From the NCBI RefSeq assembly GCF_014395225.1, contig NZ_CP060723.1:2666001-2730000 (forward strand): a stretch of DNA of 64,000 nt, read 5' to 3'. The DNA is from Pedobacter roseus (GTDB lineage: Bacteria > Bacteroidota > Bacteroidia > Sphingobacteriales > Sphingobacteriaceae). Below the pieces are notes generated by a model. That model searched no databases. It was not told where the DNA came from and saw only the letters and a list, made by a program, of their open reading frames with translations. The translations under genes and the position numbers were made by a program. Of the stretch, positions 27,124 through 36,161 are shown piece after piece (the stretch's first letter is position 1; each line of letters begins with the position of its first letter).

Positions 27124-27728
27124 CCTTTTTTCCACTTAATGCTACAGCCAATGGCTTTGGTAGAGGAGATTACTGGCTTTTTGCCAAGGGATAACTCATT
27201 TATGGCATTTTTAACATATTCGGTTTTCGTAGCATTTGCCTCTTCCGGATCGTTATCAATAGCACCAATATATTCTACCACATTTCCTTTATCAGTTTTT
27301 TTTAAGATGAATACATGTGGTGTTCTGGTTGCACCGAACTGTTTGGTTACGATATGGTCAGGATCTAAGAGATACGGAAAACTGAATTTCTTCTCAGCGG
27401 CTAAAGCCTGCATCTTTTCAAAACTTTCATCAGGAACGGCTCCTGCATCATTAGGATTGATGGCCACAACAGGATAACCTTTAGCTATGTAAGTGGTATT
27501 TAATGCCGCAATGCGATCTTGATAGGCCTTTGCTACCGGACAAGTATTACAGGTAAAAACAACAATATAACCTTTAGCATCCTTATAATCGGCGAGTGAA
27601 ACGTTTTTGTTGTTTACATTCTTCAAGGAGAAATCTTTAACCACATCGCCTACTTTATAACCTTCAGTTTGAGCCAATACAACTCCTGAAATAAGCATAA
27701 AAGCCATTAAAATCAATCTTTTCATCAC
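27120..27728 (-). CDS. Exported thioredoxin-fold (AhpC/TSA-like redoxin) protein
   Basis: A 202-residue periplasmic protein with signal peptide MMKRLILMAFMLISGVVLAQ. The thioredoxin fold carries a CxxC site, FTCNTCPVA (C60 and C63), and a TRTPHVFIL cis-Pro loop. A C-terminal CSIKW motif is typical of this Bacteroidota subfamily. It overlaps the TlpA-like gene by 4 bp, so the two are an operon. The likely role is thiol-disulfide exchange in the envelope. Confidence 0.88.
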   Translation of the reverse strand: MMKRLILMAFMLISGVVLAQTEGYKVGDVVKDFSLKNVNNKNVSLADYKDAKGYIVVFTCNTCPVAKAYQDRIAALNTTYIAKGYPVVAINPNDAGAVPDESFEKMQALAAEKKFSFPYLLDPDHIVTKQFGATRTPHVFILKKTDKGNVVEYIGAIDNDPEEANATKTEYVKNAINELSLGKKPVISSTKAIGCSIKWKKG

Positions 27729-28198
27729 GATCTATTTAAGTTTAACAAAGTATTTTTCAGTTCCGTTTCCGTAAATTCCTTTTCGTAAAAACGTCTGGTG
27801 TTTTTGTTTACAAACAGCGTAGCCGGAATAGCACCCGACCATTTTTTGTCGATTCTTTCGATATATTGCTGCTGATCGGGTTCATTTAAAAGAAATACTT
27901 CAGCATTAATCTTATTCTTCTCCACAAATGGGATCACTTCCTTTTGCAGTTTTGATTTAAAATCCAGGCTTATCAGAAGTACTTTAACCGGCTTCTTTAA
28001 ATTCGCTAAACGTAATTTCTCAAAATTCGGCAGCTCTGCAACACATGGCGAACACCAGGTAGCCCAAAAATTAATCACATAAGTAGTATCTTTTCCATTG
28101 GCGATGCGTTTATCCAAATCATCCAATTTGAGAAGTTTTACCTGCGCATCAACAGAATAAGTAATTAAAGATAAGCAGATTATGAAAAATATACGCAT
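27725..28198 (-). CDS. TlpA-like periplasmic thioredoxin
   Basis: A 157-residue exported protein: signal peptide MRIFFIICLSLITYSVDAQ, then the active site FWATWCSPCVAELP (C49 and C52) and a GAIPATLFV cis-Pro loop. I start at ATG 28198. The open frame extends upstream to 28291, but that part overlaps a dispersed palindromic repeat and would push the signal peptide inside. It is translated with the second redoxin downstream. Confidence 0.87.
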   Translation of the reverse strand: MRIFFIICLSLITYSVDAQVKLLKLDDLDKRIANGKDTTYVINFWATWCSPCVAELPNFEKLRLANLKKPVKVLLISLDFKSKLQKEVIPFVEKNKINAEVFLLNEPDQQQYIERIDKKWSGAIPATLFVNKNTRRFYEKEFTETELKNTLLNLNRS

Positions 28199-28239
28199 AA
28201 ATGAATAACGAAAAATAATAAAGTTTGTTTTAAAGTGCT

Positions 28240-28312
28240 CGTCATTCCGCGAAGGCAGGAATCGTAATGCAAGAGGATTTAAGATCTCCAATCAACCCGA
28301 TAGCTATCGGGT
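28240..28312. repeat. Dispersed palindromic intergenic repeat
   Basis: Starts CGTCATTCCGCGAAGGCAGG, then GGAATCGTAATGCAA, TTTAAGATCTCC and the palindrome ACCCGATAGCTATCGGGT (28295-28312). The middle block is shared, inverted, with 57177-57246; the palindrome is shared with 6805-6820 and 34821-34838. Confidence 0.75.
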
Positions 28313-28336
28313 TTGGAATGAATAAACCAATATTAA

Positions 28337-28373
28337 AGATTTCTCCATTCGTTGCACTTCAGTCGAAATGACG
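28337..28373. repeat. Half-copy of the TCATTTCGACCG repeat
   Basis: AGATTTCTCC...AGTCGAAATGACG, matching the right arm of the element at 22529-22609. Confidence 0.65.
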
Positions 28374-28385
28374 CCCTGAAAAAAA

Positions 28386-28913
28386 CTAATTAACCGATCC
28401 CGATTTAACCAAAACCTTCTGATAAGCTGGCAAGGTTAAATCATCGACAATTACCCCTCTTGTGGTACTTGCATGTACAAAAAAACCATTATTGAGGTAA
28501 ACCCCCACATGATCTACATCATTACCACCAAAAGAGAAAAATACGAGATCACCCTCTTTTAAATTGTCGACATCCTTTCTTTTAATCGCATTAGCCTGAT
28601 CGCGTGAAATCCTGGGTAGCGTAACTCCATAAATTTCTTTCTCCAATAAAAAGGCAAAACCCGAACAATCGATACCGCTCTTGTCCAATCCGCCAAAACG
28701 GTACCTCACCCCTGTCCAATCCGTAATAAAACGGTAAAGTTGTTTGCTTTTTAAATTCGCCATGGCATCAGCAGCTTTAGAAGCTTTGGTGTCACTTTTA
28801 ACGGTATATTTTCTTGATCCGCAGGATGATAGAAATAGCATGATCGCTATTAAATAAAAAACATTTTTTTTGAGGCCTAAGGTATAAAGTGAATGGTTTA
28901 AGGTTATTTCCAT
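28386..28913 (-). CDS. NlpC/P60 family cell-wall hydrolase lipoprotein
   Basis: A 175-residue lipoprotein (lipobox FLSSC, Cys31) with a C40-family NlpC/P60 domain. The catalytic Cys83 is in GIDCSGFAF, His135 in VDHVGVYL and the third His147 in FFVHAST. These enzymes cut D-Glu-diaminopimelate bonds in peptidoglycan peptides. It acts on the periplasmic side of the envelope. It is a single gene between the thioredoxin pair and mutS. Confidence 0.9.
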   Translation of the reverse strand: MEITLNHSLYTLGLKKNVFYLIAIMLFLSSCGSRKYTVKSDTKASKAADAMANLKSKQLYRFITDWTGVRYRFGGLDKSGIDCSGFAFLLEKEIYGVTLPRISRDQANAIKRKDVDNLKEGDLVFFSFGGNDVDHVGVYLNNGFFVHASTTRGVIVDDLTLPAYQKVLVKSGSVN

Positions 28914-28988
28914 TGTATCAATATTAATGGCATTGGGGTATTGGAAGACTAAGACCTTATGCCTTAAACCTCACACCCCACACCTTTC

Positions 28989-31600
28989 CTAATTTTTAAT
29001 CAATCGCTGTATTTCGTCCAATTTTAATAGTGCTTCCACTGGCGTTAATGCATTCACATCCAGGTTATTCAGGGTATCGCGAATTTTTACCAGAACAGGA
29101 TCATCAATAGCAAACATTTGCAACTGGTAAGCCTGATTCTGCACTTTTTTAATGCTGTCTTTAATGCTTTGTCCTTCAGTACGGTCAATTTCAAGTTTTT
29201 TTAATATCTCGTTTGCTCGACCGATCAGTTTTGGTGGCATACCAGCCATTTTAGCCACATGAATACCAAAACTATGCTCACTCCCCCCGGAACCAGTTTC
29301 CGTAAAAAGATCACTTTGTTCGTCATCTCTTTTACCGAAACATTAAAGTTTTTAATGCGCGGCATGGTGTTCGCCAATTCGTTCAGTTCGTGGTAATGGG
29401 TAGCAAAAAGCGTTTTCGGCCTTGATGTAGGGTGTTGATGTAGAAACTCGGCGATGGCCCAGGCAATCGAAATACCATCGTAAGTACTTGTTCCACGACC
29501 AATCTCATCCAATAAAATCAAACTGTTATCCGAAATATTGTTCAAGATACTGGCCGTTTCATTCATCTCCACCATAAACGTACTTTCTCCCGACGAAATA
29601 TTGTCTGAAGCTCCCACACGGGTAAAAATCTTATCTACCAAACCTACTTCGGCATCTTTGGCAGGTACAAATGAGCCCATTTGTGCCATTAAAACAATTA
29701 AAGCTGTTTGCCTTAAAATAGCCGATTTACCAGCCATATTGGGTCCGGTAATCATAATAATCTGCTGACTATCGGTATCCAGATACACATCGTTGGTGAT
29801 GTATTCCTGCCCTACAGGCAATTGCTTTTCAATTACCGGGTGACGGCCGCCTTTAATATCAAGCACCTTATTTTCGGTAACTTTAGGCTTGTTATAATGG
29901 TTTTTAGCGGCCAGCTGTGCAAAACACAATAAACAATCCAGCTGAGCAATTAAAAACGAATCGAGTTGGATCGGTTTGATGTAACTGGCGGTTTCGTACA
30001 TCAGTTCGTTATACAAACGGATTTCGATGGCCTGAATCTTTTCTTCAGCTCCTAAAATCTGATCCTCGTATTCTTTAAGCTCAGGTGTAATGTAACGCTC
30101 TGCATTCACCAGCGTTTGCTTACGGATCCAGCCCTCTGGTACTTTATCTTTATGGGTATGGGTAACTTCTAAATAATAACCAAAAACGTTATTGAAGGCA
30201 ATTTTTAGGGATGGGATGCCTGTTGCTTCTGCCTCACGTTTCTGTATTTGCACCAGATAATCCTTGCCACCGAAAGCAATTTTGCGCAAGCGGTCTAAAT
30301 CTTCATCAATTCCGTCAGCAATTACATTTCCTTTGATTAATAAAGCTGGTGGCTCAGGTTGCAGTTCCCTTTCAATTCTTTCTCTAATCGCCAAGCAAGG
30401 ATTCAATTGATCCGCTATTTTGGTCAGGAAAGGATTTTTAGAGTCCGCGGCTAATTTTTTAACGGCTTCAATATGGTATAACGCACGTTTTAAAGCCACC
30501 AGTTCTCTCGGACCAACACGCTGTAAGCCTACTTTAGAAATCAGTCGCTCTAAATCGCCAATCTGTTTAATATTATTTAAAAACTCTTCTTGTAATTCTT
30601 CATGTTTTACAAAATATTCTACCATTCCAAGTCGCTCCTGAATCGGTTTAAGCTCTTTTAAAGGCATGATAATCCATTTTTGTAACAAACGTGCACCCAT
30701 CGGGGTACAAGTGTGATCCAAAATATCAAAAAGGGTTACTGCATTGTCATTAGGTGAACTCACCAATTCCAGGTTACGAATCGTAAAACGGTCCAACCAC
30801 ATGTAACGGTCTTCCTCAATGCGACCTATCGAGCTGATGTGTTGCAGGTTACGGTGTTCGGTTTCTCCCAAATAGTGCAATATCACACCGGCCGCCACAA
30901 TTCCGCTCTGCAAACGTTCTACCCCAAAACCTTTTAAAGATGAAACCTCAAAGTGTTTCATTAAAGTTTCGTTACCGAAATCGGTGGTGAAAGGCCATTC
31001 ATCTAAACCGAAAGTATAAAAACGATCTCCAAAATTTTCGGTAAAAGCCTGTCGCTTCGATTTTTGGAAAATCACCTCTGTAGGCTTAAAACCCTGCAAA
31101 AGTTTATCAATATAATCGCTGTTGCCCTGGGCAATTAAAAATTCGCCGGTTGAAATATCTAAAAATGAAATTCCTAACTGTGTTTTATCGAAGAAAACAC
31201 AGGCAAGGAAATTGTTCGATTTCTGGTTTACAATATTATCGCCATAAGCAACACCTGGGGTAACCAGCTCTGTTACACCACGTTTAACAATAGTTTTTGT
31301 GGTTTTAGGATCTTCGAGCTGATCGCAGATGGCCACACGTTGCCCTGCCCTAACCAGTTTAGATAAATAATTATCTAATGAATGATGCGGAAAACCTGCT
31401 AATTCTAATGCACCGCCATTTGGGCCTGTACCCCTTCTGGTTAATACTATACCTAAAATCTGTGCCGTTTTAATGGCATCTTCGCCAAAGGTTTCATAAA
31501 AATCGCCAACCCTAAATAGTAAAAGTGCGCCCGGATACTTCGCTTTAATTGCGTTGTATTGCTGCATTAACGGGGTTTCTTTATTCGTGTCTTTAGCCAA
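28989..31600 (-). pseudogene. mutS: DNA mismatch repair ATPase MutS, frameshifted near the C-terminus
   Basis: MutS recognises mismatches and starts repair. Domain I is intact ([29 protein letters not shown] region with the FYE mismatch-binding motif), as are Walker A GPNMAGKS (from residue 619), Walker [17 protein letters not shown] and ATHYHEL. After KLVPGG (about residue 771) the frame shifts: the run of six C at 29283-29288 should be seven. One added base restores [19 protein letters not shown] and a single 870-codon frame ending at 28989. As written, the protein has 791 residues and loses the SFGI signature and the C-terminal dimerisation helices, so it should be inactive. The start is TTG at 31600; ATG 31567 is the alternative. 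Confidence 0.93.
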
Positions 31601-32430
31601 AACTGAAATTAATTTACAAAAGCCATAAAGATAACACGAATAAGCATTTTACAACTGTTTTGTTGAAAAGTTAAAAAAAATTGGTGGTTTAATCGGTTAA
31701 TCGTAGGAATTAACGCATCTGCTACAATTAACCAATTTATACAATTTAAACAATTAACCATTGTTCTAACAGTTAACCAGTTTATACAATTTAAACAACA
31801 GATCCTGCTTTAACCCTGTGCTACAGCAGATGCTCTGCAAGGATTGGTTCCCGCAGGATCATAATCAAAGTAGCCAGAAAGCTATTGTAAAGGATAAGAC
31901 ATATCTGGATTCATTCGGTACCGTATTTGCCGGGGCTGATTAAATAAAACGAAACTAGCTGTAAAGATATGATAGACTGCTTTATAAATCTTGCGGATCA
32001 ACCTGCTTTAATCAGTGTGCGGCTATCTTTAAACTTGAGTATTAACAATACCTGCTGCAAATTAATGACTGCTAATAGGATGATATAGCTGAGTTTTTAA
32101 TATTTTTATAACATAACAGCTTCTGAGAGGCATTAATTTAAATTATATATAGGGCCAATTATCAGGGCAAGGGCCTTATTTTGCCAATTAAAAAGAAAAA
32201 GCCTTCAAATCCAGTTGAAATAGAGGTTTATTAAACACGGGGCTGTGGTTTTTACAACCTTAAACTAATCCCCTAAAACCAGTGATTTTTATTACCTGGA
32301 CGTGTTACTTTCATCCCCTGTAAGGTTAGCATGTTAAAAATGGCTATCATCCGATTTTTTGTTACGCAGCTACCGAATAATAATTATCTTTGAAATACCA
32401 TCGTGCTACTATTTACCTAACCATCTAAAA
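31601..32430. other. Intergenic region with a 26-bp direct repeat
   Basis: About 830 bp with no credible gene. A direct repeat, TTAACCAATTTATACAATTT and onward, occurs at 31728-31753 and 31773-31798 (one mismatch in 26, period 45). The rest is AT-rich with no recognised RNA. The promoter of the exonuclease gene lies at the right end. Confidence 0.5.
32359..32392 (+). promoter_or_regulatory. Putative promoter of the exonuclease-nucleotidyltransferase pair
   Basis: TTG (32359-32361) and an exact -7 box TATCTTTG (32385-32392) separated by 23 bp. It argues that the protein starts downstream, not at the TTG at 32359. Confidence 0.5.
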
Positions 32431-33102
32431 TTGCAGGAATATTTCTTAGTTGTTGATACCGAAACATCTGGTTTACCCAAAAACTGGTCGGCACCTTATG
32501 CAAACGAAAAAAACTGGCCCCATATCGTCCAGATTGCCTGGATTATTTACGATAAGCAGCACAAAGAAATTAAAAGGGCAAACCATTACCTCAACAGTGA
32601 TGGAATTAAAATGGATAAAGCCGCATTAAAAATCCATCAGATTACTCCAGAATATCTACAGCTTCACGGCGAGCAGAAAGAAAAAGTAATGCTGGAATTT
32701 GACCGGGATATTGAAAAATACCAGCCTTTAGTAATCGGACACTTTATTGAACTCGACTACCACATGGTGAATGTAGAATTACATCGTATCGGAAGAGAAA
32801 GTACATTTAAAAACCTGCCTTTTTTCTGTACCATGAAAGCAAGTTCGCCATACATTACCAATACGGTGATCAGTCATTTAAAACTCGACAAATTTTATAC
32901 AGTTTTATTTAACGAAATACCTGAAAATCTGCATAATGCATTATCCGATGCTTTAAATACAGCCAAAATCTTTTTTCATCTTTTAGAAACAGATAAAATA
33001 AGCTTAACTTCAGCTTACCAGCAAGAACACACTTTTAATCAGGAAAAGAAAAAACCATTTTCCTTTAAAAGGATTTTACAGGGATTTTTTAATGGAAGAT
33101 AA
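32431..33102 (+). CDS. DnaQ-like 3'-5' exonuclease
   Basis: A DEDDh exonuclease of about 223 residues from a TTG at 32431. Motifs: Exo I VVDTETSGLP, Exo II in VIGHFIELDYHMV, and Exo III NALSDALNTAKIFFHLL. These are the fold of DNA polymerase III epsilon and related proofreading or RNA/DNA trimming enzymes. The start is uncertain because no ATG lies between the promoter and the first motif; an upstream in-frame TTG at 32359 falls inside the promoter. The 3' end overlaps the next gene by 11 bp, so the two are translated together. The pairing with a CBS/nucleotidyltransferase gene is seen in other bacteria. Confidence 0.82.
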   Translation: MQEYFLVVDTETSGLPKNWSAPYANEKNWPHIVQIAWIIYDKQHKEIKRANHYLNSDGIKMDKAALKIHQITPEYLQLHGEQKEKVMLEFDRDIEKYQPLVIGHFIELDYHMVNVELHRIGRESTFKNLPFFCTMKASSPYITNTVISHLKLDKFYTVLFNEIPENLHNALSDALNTAKIFFHLLETDKISLTSAYQQEHTFNQEKKKPFSFKRILQGFFNGR

Positions 33103-34543
33103 ATTAGCAGATCAGATTTATACCGCCCGTATAGGGGATATCACGTTCAAAAAAATTGTGAGTTGCAGTCCCGGCACCCCTATTTTTGAAGCTGCAATTA
33201 AAATGGCAGAACATAAAACCAGCTGTCTTTTTATAAAAAATGATCAAGACCTTTATCTGGGTTTCGTAACCGATATTACCCTAAGGGATGATGTAATTGC
33301 CAGGCAGCTCGACACCAACCTACCAATTGATGCAGTAATGGATACCAACATCGTCACCATTTCGCCTGAGGCTTATGTATATGAAGCCATACTGATGATG
33401 TTTAGCAAAAAATCGCGTTACCTTTTGGTAAATGATAATGGCAATTATGTTGGTTTTCTGAGCAGAAACAGGTTATTAAGCGAACAAGCCGAATCTCCGT
33501 TGGTTTTTATTCAATCAGTAAAGTCGGCTGTAAATACCAGCGACCTGAAACTGAAATGGCAAAAAGTGCCCAATATTGTTGCCCAGCTATTGGCAAGAGG
33601 TGTACATGCTAAAATTGTAAACGAGGTGGTAACCACCATTGCGGATACCATTTCTTTTAAAATTATTGAAGAAGTAATTGATAAACTGGGACCACCACCT
33701 GCTAAATTTGTTTTCATGGTTTTGGGCAGTGAGGGCAGAAAGGAATTAAGTCTTAAAACCGATCAGGACAATGCCATTATTTATGAAGATACTTCTGAAG
33801 ACAACAGGGCCGCTGTGCGCTCCTATTTCCTTGATTTCGCCACACAGGTTTCTGATAAATTAAATTTTGTAGGTTTTGTATACTGTGACGGTGATTATAT
33901 GGCTACCAATCCAAACTGGACGCATTCTCTTTCGCACTGGAAATACAATTATAAAAACTGGATTGAAGAAGCTTTACCCGAAGCTGCCGTGAAATTTGCA
34001 GCATTTTTCGACTGCAGGGCAATATATGGCGATTTAGACATTATGCAAAGCTTAAGGGCTTTTGTGGATGAGGAACTACAGAAACCCATTGAAAAGTTTT
34101 ATGTGTACCTGGCCAAAAATGCTTTGCTTTACGAACCACCACTTACCTATTTCAGGAATATCAGAACACAGAAAATCCACAAGAAAGAAGTATTCGATAT
34201 TAAAACGGCTATGACTCCTATTGTCGATCTGGCAAGGGTTTATGCGTTACAGAACAGGATTTTCCAAAAAGAAAATACCGGAGAACGATTAAAAGCATTG
34301 AAAGAATTAGGCGTTTTTAGTGAAGCGCAATACAACGAACTCTCACAATCCTACTATTACCTGATGGGATTACGTTTAAAACACCAGGCCAATCTGATTG
34401 TCAACGATCAGGCTGCACCAAACAACTTTATTGAAATTGATGCTTTAACTAAAATCGAAAAGGTAACATTGATTGAAATTTTTAAGATTATCCAGAACTT
34501 CCAAAGCGGCATCAGAATGAAGTTTACGAATAGTTTGGGGTAG
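33092..34543 (+). CDS. CBS-domain, DUF294 GlnD-like nucleotidyltransferase
   Basis: A 483-residue cytosolic protein. Two CBS domains fill about residues 10-135 (PGTPIFEAAIKMAEHKTSCLF and VTISPEAYVYEAILMM). Then comes a DUF294 nucleotidyltransferase with the GlnD-like signature GSEGRKELSLKTDQDNA, and a C-terminal helical substrate-binding domain from about residue 330 (DUF294_C). CBS pairs usually bind adenine nucleotides and regulate the attached enzyme. The substrate of the transferase is unknown. It overlaps the exonuclease gene. Confidence 0.88.
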   Translation: MEDKLADQIYTARIGDITFKKIVSCSPGTPIFEAAIKMAEHKTSCLFIKNDQDLYLGFVTDITLRDDVIARQLDTNLPIDAVMDTNIVTISPEAYVYEAILMMFSKKSRYLLVNDNGNYVGFLSRNRLLSEQAESPLVFIQSVKSAVNTSDLKLKWQKVPNIVAQLLARGVHAKIVNEVVTTIADTISFKIIEEVIDKLGPPPAKFVFMVLGSEGRKELSLKTDQDNAIIYEDTSEDNRAAVRSYFLDFATQVSDKLNFVGFVYCDGDYMATNPNWTHSLSHWKYNYKNWIEEALPEAAVKFAAFFDCRAIYGDLDIMQSLRAFVDEELQKPIEKFYVYLAKNALLYEPPLTYFRNIRTQKIHKKEVFDIKTAMTPIVDLARVYALQNRIFQKENTGERLKALKELGVFSEAQYNELSQSYYYLMGLRLKHQANLIVNDQAAPNNFIEIDALTKIEKVTLIEIFKIIQNFQSGIRMKFTNSLG

Positions 34544-34860
34544 GAAAATTCATCAGAGGTGGGTTAACCGGTTAATTGTTTAAATCGGTTAATCGACTCC
34601 AAACGCCGAACCCCAACTACAAACTCAAACGGTCATGAGCCATTTGTTCATTGCTAGATAGCGTACAAGAAAAACCTTAATGTGCTTAACGTCTTAATGG
34701 TAAAAAAATGTTTAGCATACGCGCATAGCGGTAAGCGTTTTCAGACTTAAGAGGTCTGATGGGCAATGTGCAGATAGACCTCGTAAGCCTATCCATAAAT
34801 CTCCTTCATCTCGCAAGCGGACCCGATAGCTATTGGATCGAGATGACGAACAAAATAAAA
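34544..34860. repeat. Intergenic region with a nested palindromic repeat (34806-34846)
   Basis: TCATCTCG and CGAGATGA (34806-34813 and 34839-34846) enclose ACCCGATAGCTATTGGAT, the third copy of the palindrome at 6805 and 28295. The rest of the roughly 320-bp gap is AT-rich and has no gene. Confidence 0.65.
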
Positions 34861-34861
34861 C

Positions 34862-34894
34862 AAAAAAAGGTCCCGATTTGCATCGGAACCTTTT
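34862..34894 (-). terminator. Terminator of the thrS-infC-rpmI-rplT operon
   Basis: On the minus strand AAAAGGTTCCGAT and ATCGGGACCTTTTTTT form a stem with a T-run, just past the rplT stop (34926). Confidence 0.85.
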
Positions 34895-34925
34895 CTAAAT
34901 ATGATTATCGCTTAAGCGAAAATTT

Positions 34926-35270
34926 CTATTTTACTGCATCAATTACAGCTTTGAAAGCTTCTGGGTGATTCATTGCTAAATCAGCCAATACTTTACGGTT
35001 TAAACCGATTTCTTTTGAAGCTAGTTTACCGATCAATTGAGAGTAAGAAATACCGTGTTGACGTGCACCAGCGTTGATACGTTGGATCCACAATCCGCGG
35101 AATTCTCTTTTCTTAACTTTACGGTCACGGTATGCATATTGCAAACCTTTTTCTACTGTGTTTTTAGCAACAGTATAAACCTTACTTCTTGCTCCCCAAT
35201 AGCCTTTGGCTAGATTAAGGATTTTTTTTCTTCTTCTTCTCGAAGCTACTGCGTTTACCGAACGTGGCAT
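34926..35270 (-). CDS. rplT: 50S ribosomal protein L20
   Basis: A 114-residue L20: [58 protein letters not shown]. It is needed for early 50S assembly. Normal length. It follows rpmI by 74 nt in the standard infC-rpmI-rplT order; in some bacteria L20 represses this operon, but no such site is evident here. Confidence 0.98.
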   Translation of the reverse strand: MPRSVNAVASRRRRKKILNLAKGYWGARSKVYTVAKNTVEKGLQYAYRDRKVKKREFRGLWIQRINAGARQHGISYSQLIGKLASKEIGLNRKVLADLAMNHPEAFKAVIDAVK

Positions 35271-35344
35271 GTTGTTGTTGTTTTTTGGTAAGCGGCGTCC
35301 AATTTAAGGAACTTTAATGCCTGATACCTGGTGAAATTAATAAA

Positions 35345-35545
35345 TTACTTTCCGATGCAAAGCATACGTTTAACGTTACCTGAATCTGCATCAGTTACAA
35401 TTCCTGCATTTCCAAGAGCACGTTTACGTTTAGTACTCATCTTTGTTAAGATGTGACTTTTGTATGCTTTGTTTCTTTTGATTTTACCTGTTCCAGTAAG
35501 CGAAAAACGCTTTTTAGCACTGGAATTGGTTTTCATTTTTGGCAT
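35345..35545 (-). CDS. rpmI: 50S ribosomal protein L35
   Basis: A 66-residue L35: [20 protein letters not shown] with the basic central helix [20 protein letters not shown]. Found between infC (29 nt upstream) and rplT, as expected. Confidence 0.98.
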   Translation of the reverse strand: MPKMKTNSSAKKRFSLTGTGKIKRNKAYKSHILTKMSTKRKRALGNAGIVTDADSGNVKRMLCIGK

Positions 35546-35574
35546 AACCTGTTTTTTAATTTATAAACCTATTT

Positions 35575-36144
35575 TTATTTTTTTGCTACTTTAGGCGCAA
35601 CTGTTAAGAACATGCGTTTACCTTCTAATTTAGGTAATAACTCTACTTTTCCTACATCTTCCAAAGCCTGAGCAAATTTTAATAATAAAATCTCACCCTG
35701 CTCTTTGTATACAATTGCCCTTCCTTTAAAATGCACATAAGCCCTAACTTTCTCACCGTTCTCTAAAAAGCTTACCGCGTGCTTCAATTTAAACTGGAAA
35801 TCGTGATCGTTGGTATTAGGACCGAAACGAATCTCCTTAATTACAGTTTGTTTAGCATTAGATTTGATCTCTTTCTGCTTTTTCTTTTGTTCGTAAACAA
35901 ATTTACTGTAATCAATAATCCTACAAACCGGTGGTACAGCATTTGGAGAAATTTCTACCAAATCCAGTTCCAGTTCATCAGCAAGCGCCAAAGCTTTCGC
36001 CAAAGGATAAATCCCCGGTTCAACATTATCGCCAGCTAAACGCACTTCGGGCGATTTTATATACTGATTAATGTTATGCTCTGCTTCTTTTTTCTTAAAA
36101 GGTGGACGTGGTCCCCTGTTAAATCCTGGTCTTCCTAATGCCAA
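35575..36144 (-). CDS. infC: Translation initiation factor IF-3
   Basis: A 189-residue IF-3. N-domain: [19 protein letters not shown] and [22 protein letters not shown]-domain: [17 protein letters not shown] and [17 protein letters not shown]-3 stops premature 30S-50S joining and rejects poor start codons. Its own start here is a TTG at 36144 (there is no in-frame ATG near). This is notable because IF-3 discriminates against non-ATG starts; E. coli infC uses AUU for self-repression. It lies 17 nt after thrS. Lys-rich N-terminus (FKKKEAEH) is typical of Bacteroidota. Confidence 0.97.
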   Translation of the reverse strand: MALGRPGFNRGPRPPFKKKEAEHNINQYIKSPEVRLAGDNVEPGIYPLAKALALADELELDLVEISPNAVPPVCRIIDYSKFVYEQKKKQKEIKSNAKQTVIKEIRFGPNTNDHDFQFKLKHAVSFLENGEKVRAYVHFKGRAIVYKEQGEILLLKFAQALEDVGKVELLPKLEGKRMFLTVAPKVAKK

Positions 36145-36161
36145 ATTTGTACTGTTTTAAT

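Noticed and set aside
28199..28291. N-terminal extension of the TlpA-like protein
   Set aside because: This stretch is a dispersed palindromic repeat, and the signal peptide starts at 28198.
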